From positions 596,190 to 605,349 of the forward strand of contig JADLKI010000008.1 of NCBI GenBank assembly GCA_015657395.1: a stretch of 9,160 nucleotides of DNA, read 5' to 3'. The stretch comes from Spirochaetales bacterium. GTDB lineage: Bacteria > Spirochaetota > Spirochaetia > Treponematales > Rectinemataceae. The notes beneath the pieces were generated by a model, which worked only from the letters and a program-made list of their open reading frames with translations, was not told the DNA's origin and did not search any database. This document shows positions 6,862 through 9,160 of the stretch, piece by piece (within the stretch, counting starts at the first letter, position 1; every line of letters starts with the position of its first letter). Made by a program: the position numbers and the translations under genes.

Positions 6862-6876
6862 CTTATATTACCAGTT
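6860..6876 (-). promoter_or_regulatory. Second, imperfect copy of the operator at the regulator promoter
   Basis: Plus-strand AACTTATATTACCAGTT matches the perfect operator at 13 of 17 positions. One arm (ACCAGTT) is intact and the other (AACTTAT) is degraded at two positions. Its overlap with the -35 box is exactly the same as in the operon promoter. The weaker symmetry predicts lower affinity, as expected when a repressor keeps a basal level of itself. Confidence 0.75.
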
Positions 6877-6974
6877 AAGCGAAGAAACACTGAGACAAGA
6901 TGTCAATAGGCTACTTGAGTTATCCGAACTTTGATGAGCTCGGACAGTGGCGAAACATCTGCGGAGCATTTCGA

Positions 6975-6999
6975 CTTCCGCTGGCGATATTCGCGGAAG
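6975..6999 (-). terminator. Weak hairpin downstream of the peptidase gene
   Basis: CTTCCGC (6975-6981) pairs perfectly with GCGGAAG (6993-6999), loop 11 nt, 20 nt after the peptidase stop. No T-tract follows on the minus strand, so intrinsic termination is doubtful. A second small stem with one G-U pair (around 6929-6945) lies further on. The rest of the 6753-7018 gap holds only the regulator promoter and operator. Confidence 0.35.
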
Positions 7000-7018
7000 A
7001 CTCTTGAAACGTCTTTCT

Positions 7019-8200
7019 TCAGGAAGGTCGGCGGATGAACTCGCCTGATGACAAGCTCAGGCCGCAGGACTCGATTATCGAGATTAGAAGCTTCGTCCTG
7101 GCGATAAGGCTATCCTTGATCATGTATTCCCGGTCGCTGTGGCCATCCTCGCCTATCGGCCCCAATCCGTCGAGCACGGGAGTGCCGGTCGCCGCGATGA
7201 TACTGGCGTCGGATGTGCCTGGGCGGAATTCCTCCTGAATAGGTATGCCGAGTCTTTCACCCGCCTCTCTGGCTATTCTAAACAGCTTCTTATTTCGATC
7301 CGAAGCCGCCATGAGCGGACGATTGCCGACCTCGATCAAGGAGCTCGCGGTCCCGGGCGCGTCGAGGCGGTTCACGATCTCATCTAGCTTCGCCTTCACG
7401 TCCGCGATCGCTTGCTCGGAATCGAAGCGTATATCGATGGTGGCCATGGCGGCCTCGGGGATGCTGTTCGGCGCGGTGCCTCCTTTGATGCATCCGATAT
7501 TCACGGTCACTCCCGGGAAGACGTCGTTCAACGCTTCGATGTCGACGATCTTCCGGGCAAGCGCCAGTATGGCGCTGGACTTCCCCACCTGTGGATTGGC
7601 GGCATGCCCCGCCCTGCCGTGTACGTGAATTTCCAGTCCCAGGCGCCCCTTCCGCCCCGTGACCACATCCCCGTTCATGCCGCCGCCTTCCAGAACCAGG
7701 GCCAGGGCGCTCTTCCGAGCTTCCTCGGCGATGATTCCGCCGGACACAGGGGAGCCGATTTCTTCGTCGGGATTGAAGATGACGCGGAGGGGGATGCGGG
7801 CGAGAGTGCCGAAGGAATCGAGAGCCTTGAGCGCAAAAACGGCCTCTACCAAGCCTCCCTTCATGTCGATCACGCCCGGTCCGTACGCCTTCACTTCATC
7901 CTCCCGATACCAGTTGAACTGCGTATCCGCGGGGAAGACGGTGTCCATATGGCCGACGAGGAGAATGGCTCCGGTCTCACCGGCCGGTCCCGAGGACAGG
8001 ATGAGGAGGTCCCCGTGACCTTCGTTTCTGATGCGCTTGATCCGGACAGGAATCTCCCCGACTGCCTGCAGCAGGGCGTCGCCGACGCGATCCACGCCCT
8101 GCTTGTTGTATGTGCCGCTCTGGATGCATACGAGCCTGCGCAGGAGCTCGAACATTTCGTTACGATTTTGTTCAACGTATTCGAGTGGAGAGGTTTCCAT
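7019..8200 (-). CDS. M20-family zinc peptidase, glutamate carboxypeptidase (CPG2)-like
   Basis: Di-zinc metallopeptidase/deacylase of 393 residues. Metal ligands and catalytic residues are all visible: H84 in GHMDTVFP with the assisting D86, bridging D112 in GPGVIDMKGG, general base E146 with ligand E147 in NPDEEIGSP, E171 in LVLEGGG and H354 in GEDGHSD. The dimerisation (lid) domain is inserted after about residue 185, and RAGHAANPQVGKSS is the family's typical segment there. There is no signal peptide, so it is cytoplasmic, unlike secreted Pseudomonas CPG2. Relatives remove C-terminal glutamate or hydrolyse N-acyl amino acids and dipeptides. The true substrate is unknown. The ATG at 8200 has only a weak upstream GGAG about 10 nt away, and M16 is an alternative start. 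A TTGACA occurs upstream (8255-8250) but lacks a good -10. No copy of the GntR operator is present, so membership of that regulon is not supported. Confidence 0.92.
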   Translation of the reverse strand: METSPLEYVEQNRNEMFELLRRLVCIQSGTYNKQGVDRVGDALLQAVGEIPVRIKRIRNEGHGDLLILSSGPAGETGAILLVGHMDTVFPADTQFNWYREDEVKAYGPGVIDMKGGLVEAVFALKALDSFGTLARIPLRVIFNPDEEIGSPVSGGIIAEEARKSALALVLEGGGMNGDVVTGRKGRLGLEIHVHGRAGHAANPQVGKSSAILALARKIVDIEALNDVFPGVTVNIGCIKGGTAPNSIPEAAMATIDIRFDSEQAIADVKAKLDEIVNRLDAPGTASSLIEVGNRPLMAASDRNKKLFRIAREAGERLGIPIQEEFRPGTSDASIIAATGTPVLDGLGPIGEDGHSDREYMIKDSLIARTKLLISIIESCGLSLSSGEFIRRPS

Positions 8201-8318
8201 TGTTTTCGGTCTCCGTATTTTGCGAACGAAAGATACGTCTTCTCGTACGTGTCAAGGCTCGCGGGCGTACTTCTTCTCGCCTATTATTTCTGTTCCTTCT
8301 GCTCCATCATACTTCATA
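8201..8318. other. Divergent intergenic region between peptidase and redox cluster
   Basis: The peptidase (minus) and the redox cluster (plus) are transcribed away from each other from here. On the minus strand TTGACA occurs at 8255-8250, but no good -10 lies 16-18 nt downstream. On the plus strand I see only weak candidates, for example CATACT near 8308 without a -35. No palindrome resembling the GntR operator is present. Confidence 0.4.
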
Positions 8319-8500
8319 TTGCCGTGTCTGCGGAAGACGGTATTCATCATCGGGTCGAGGAGACGGCTCGTCTCCTCGACGCCATGGAGAAGGACTCGGG
8401 GAGGAGACGACGGCCCTGGGCGGACGGCGAATTGCCTGAACTCGGCGGACAGGATATAACACTGGTAGACGATGGCTACCACACCGGGGGAAGACTATGA
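8319..8500 (+). pseudogene. Remnant of a flavodoxin / NADPH-dependent FMN reductase-like gene
   Basis: Two reading frames together resemble the N-terminus of this FMN-binding family (M-K-x-V-x-I-I-G-S-P-R-x-x-G-x-T-x-x-L-x-x-A). Frame one (8319-8357) gives LRKTVFIIGS, the first beta strand and start of the phosphate loop. Frame two (from 8360) gives ETARLLDAMEKDSG, the first helix. The loop between them (expected PRxxG) is missing and the frame changes exactly where the 12-bp inverted repeat at 8354-8380 lies. The second frame runs on to GGQDITLVDDGYHTGG and TGA at 8500, only about 60 residues in total against about 180 for the family. There is no good start codon or ribosome site. The TGA overlaps the next start as ATGA, suggesting an ancestral operon. 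Family assignment rests on short motifs only. Confidence 0.4.
8354..8380. repeat. Perfect 12-bp inverted repeat with 3-nt loop
   Basis: GTCGAGGAGACG (8354-8365) and CGTCTCCTCGAC (8369-8380) are exact reverse complements around GCT. It is the strongest hairpin in the window. Neither strand has a T-tract after it, so it is not a typical terminator. The right arm encodes RLLD of the flavodoxin-like remnant. The left arm occupies the place of the missing phosphate loop, which suggests it arose by copying of the right arm during a template-switch mutation. Confidence 0.8.
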
Positions 8501-8628
8501 CGAAGGCTGAGAGGGCGCTGGCCCTCCACGCGGCGGGCTCCGCTTGTTCGCAGGTTGTGTTCGCGGCCTTCGCCAAGGACCTGGACGTGGTTGAGTACCT
8601 CGAGGGAATTTTCCCTCCGGAGATGTGA
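8497..8628 (+). pseudogene. Internally shortened C_GCAxxG_C_C-type redox protein (43 aa)
   Basis: Encodes MTKAERALALHAAG, then SACSQVVFAAFAKDL, which fits the N-terminus of the C_GCAxxG_C_C family (M-x-x-A-E-x-A-x-x-L-H-x-x-G-x-x-C-A-Q-A-V). It then passes directly to DVVEYLEGIFPPEM, which resembles the family's usual C-terminal helix (V-R-D-A-A-E-I-L-E-E). Full-length members are about 120-150 residues with a central glycine-rich segment, the GCAxxG motif and two further cysteines. All of these are absent, so a central in-frame deletion of roughly 80-100 codons is inferred. A GGAC-CT-GGAC microrepeat sits at the apparent junction (8577-8586). The start overlaps the upstream stop (ATGA) and the stop lies 1 nt before the nitroreductase ATG, so the operon layout is preserved. 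It might still be translated as a leader for its neighbour. Confidence 0.5.
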
Positions 8629-8629
8629 G

Positions 8630-9160
8630 ATGGACGAGAGATTCGCGCAGGGCAGGCACTTCCTCAAGTCGAACTGGCACCTGGTCCAGGAAACCCCTTC
8701 GGACCAGAGCAAAGGCTTCCCGATGCCCCTTCAGGAGATTCCGCCGGAGAGGGACGACAGCGTCATCTCCTTGCCCAAGGTCGAGGATATCTGCGCTGCC
8801 GATCAGGGGACTTCGGGGACGCCTGCGGCAGTTTTCCTCGCCATGCTGAAGACGAGGCAGTCACGGAGGAACTTCGAGGTTTCGAGCTTGACAGTGGGCC
8901 AGCTCGCCTACCTCCTCTGGGCCTGCGAAGGCGTCCGAGAGAACCGGGGCAAATATTCCTTCAGGACCGTCCCCTCGGGAGATGCGCGTCACCCCCTCGA
9001 CCTCTATGTCTTTGCCCGCAGGATAGAAGGCCTCAAGCCCGGCCTCTACCGCTATCTCCCCGTCGAGCACTCCCTCGTGCTCGAGCGCGATGGCGACAGC
9101 TCGGCCGACCTGGACGAGGCCCTCATGAAGCAGCTCAGGAACTCGGCCTGCGTGTTCATG
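8630..9160 (+). CDS. SagB-type nitroreductase-family oxidoreductase, partial at the right edge
   Basis: The first 177 residues of an FMN-dependent dehydrogenase of the nitroreductase fold. The family's FMN-phosphate motif appears as TRQSRRNF (75-82). It is followed by LSQLxxLLWA-like QLAYLLWACEGV (91-102) and RTVPSGDARHPLDLYVFA (112-129), matching the R-T-A-P-S-A-G-A-x-x-P-L-E segment of SagB-type proteins, and then GLKPGLYRYLPVEHSLVL (134-151). In SagB proper the domain oxidises azolines in peptide natural products, but most stand-alone relatives are uncharacterised oxidoreductases. No cyclodehydratase or precursor peptide is visible here. The ATG at 8630 has GGAG (8619-8622) 7 nt upstream and starts 1 nt after the preceding stop, so translation is probably coupled. 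The 'S-A-G-A' turn is replaced by 'S-G-D-A'. Confidence 0.88.
   Translation, partial: MDERFAQGRHFLKSNWHLVQETPSDQSKGFPMPLQEIPPERDDSVISLPKVEDICAADQGTSGTPAAVFLAMLKTRQSRRNFEVSSLTVGQLAYLLWACEGVRENRGKYSFRTVPSGDARHPLDLYVFARRIEGLKPGLYRYLPVEHSLVLERDGDSSADLDEALMKQLRNSACVFM

Noticed and set aside
7412..8500. 362-codon plus-strand open frame opposite the peptidase
   Set aside because: It is antisense to a complete M20 peptidase with all catalytic residues. Only its last part (after about 8360) is considered, as part of the flavodoxin-like remnant.
8630..9160. Azol(in)e-containing peptide biosynthesis cluster suggested by the SagB-like dehydrogenase
   Set aside because: No cyclodehydratase, YcaO protein or precursor peptide is visible upstream, and most SagB-like proteins occur alone.

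Overview
The window looks like a fragment of an anaerobic, probably fermentative bacterial genome. The genes are GC-rich, the intergenic control regions are AT-rich, and the promoters match the sigma-70 consensus. The gene content (an oligopeptide-type ABC importer, an FCD-type GntR regulator, an Fe-dependent alcohol dehydrogenase, C_GCAxxG_C_C-type remnants and a SagB-like nitroreductase) suggests Synergistota, Spirochaetota or anaerobic Bacillota. The sequence alone does not settle the phylum. No rRNA, tRNA, CRISPR array, transposase or origin was seen.

Minus-strand catabolic operon (5806 down to 1, continuing past the left edge). In transcription order it holds a Zn-dependent medium-chain dehydrogenase, an Fe-dependent alcohol dehydrogenase, a class II ketose-bisphosphate aldolase of the GatY/KbaY type, a family 5 solute-binding protein with a signal peptide, and a DppB-like permease. 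The first three genes are 12-14 nt apart and each has its own Shine-Dalgarno sequence. The binding-protein cistron is bracketed by strong hairpins without T-tracts. The permease has a one-base deletion (one G missing in the plus-strand GGG at 827-829). It is otherwise open to the window edge, so it is either a recent pseudogene or a sequence error. A plausible reading is: import of a small sugar, polyol or similar compound, oxidation by the Zn enzyme, aldol cleavage, and reduction of the resulting aldehyde by the Fe enzyme to recycle NADH. No kinase is visible.

Regulator (6752-6021, minus). This is an FCD-subfamily GntR repressor with all four expected metal ligands. Its own promoter and the operon promoter share the same architecture: a 17-bp AACTGGT-N3-ACCAGTT-type palindrome that overlaps the first two bases of a near-consensus -35 box, followed by a 17-bp spacer and a -10 box. 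This is strong sequence evidence that the regulator controls both itself and the operon.

Peptidase (8200-7019, minus). A complete M20 metallopeptidase of the glutamate carboxypeptidase type, with all metal ligands and the general base. It has no copy of the operator and appears to be a separate unit.

Plus-strand redox cluster (about 8319 to the right edge). It begins with two apparent gene remnants: a flavodoxin/NADPH-dependent FMN reductase-like N-terminus with a frame disruption at a perfect 12-bp inverted repeat, and a 43-residue C_GCAxxG_C_C-type protein that keeps both ends of the family but has lost its middle. These lead through an ATGA overlap and a 1-nt gap into a SagB-type nitroreductase that runs off the right edge.
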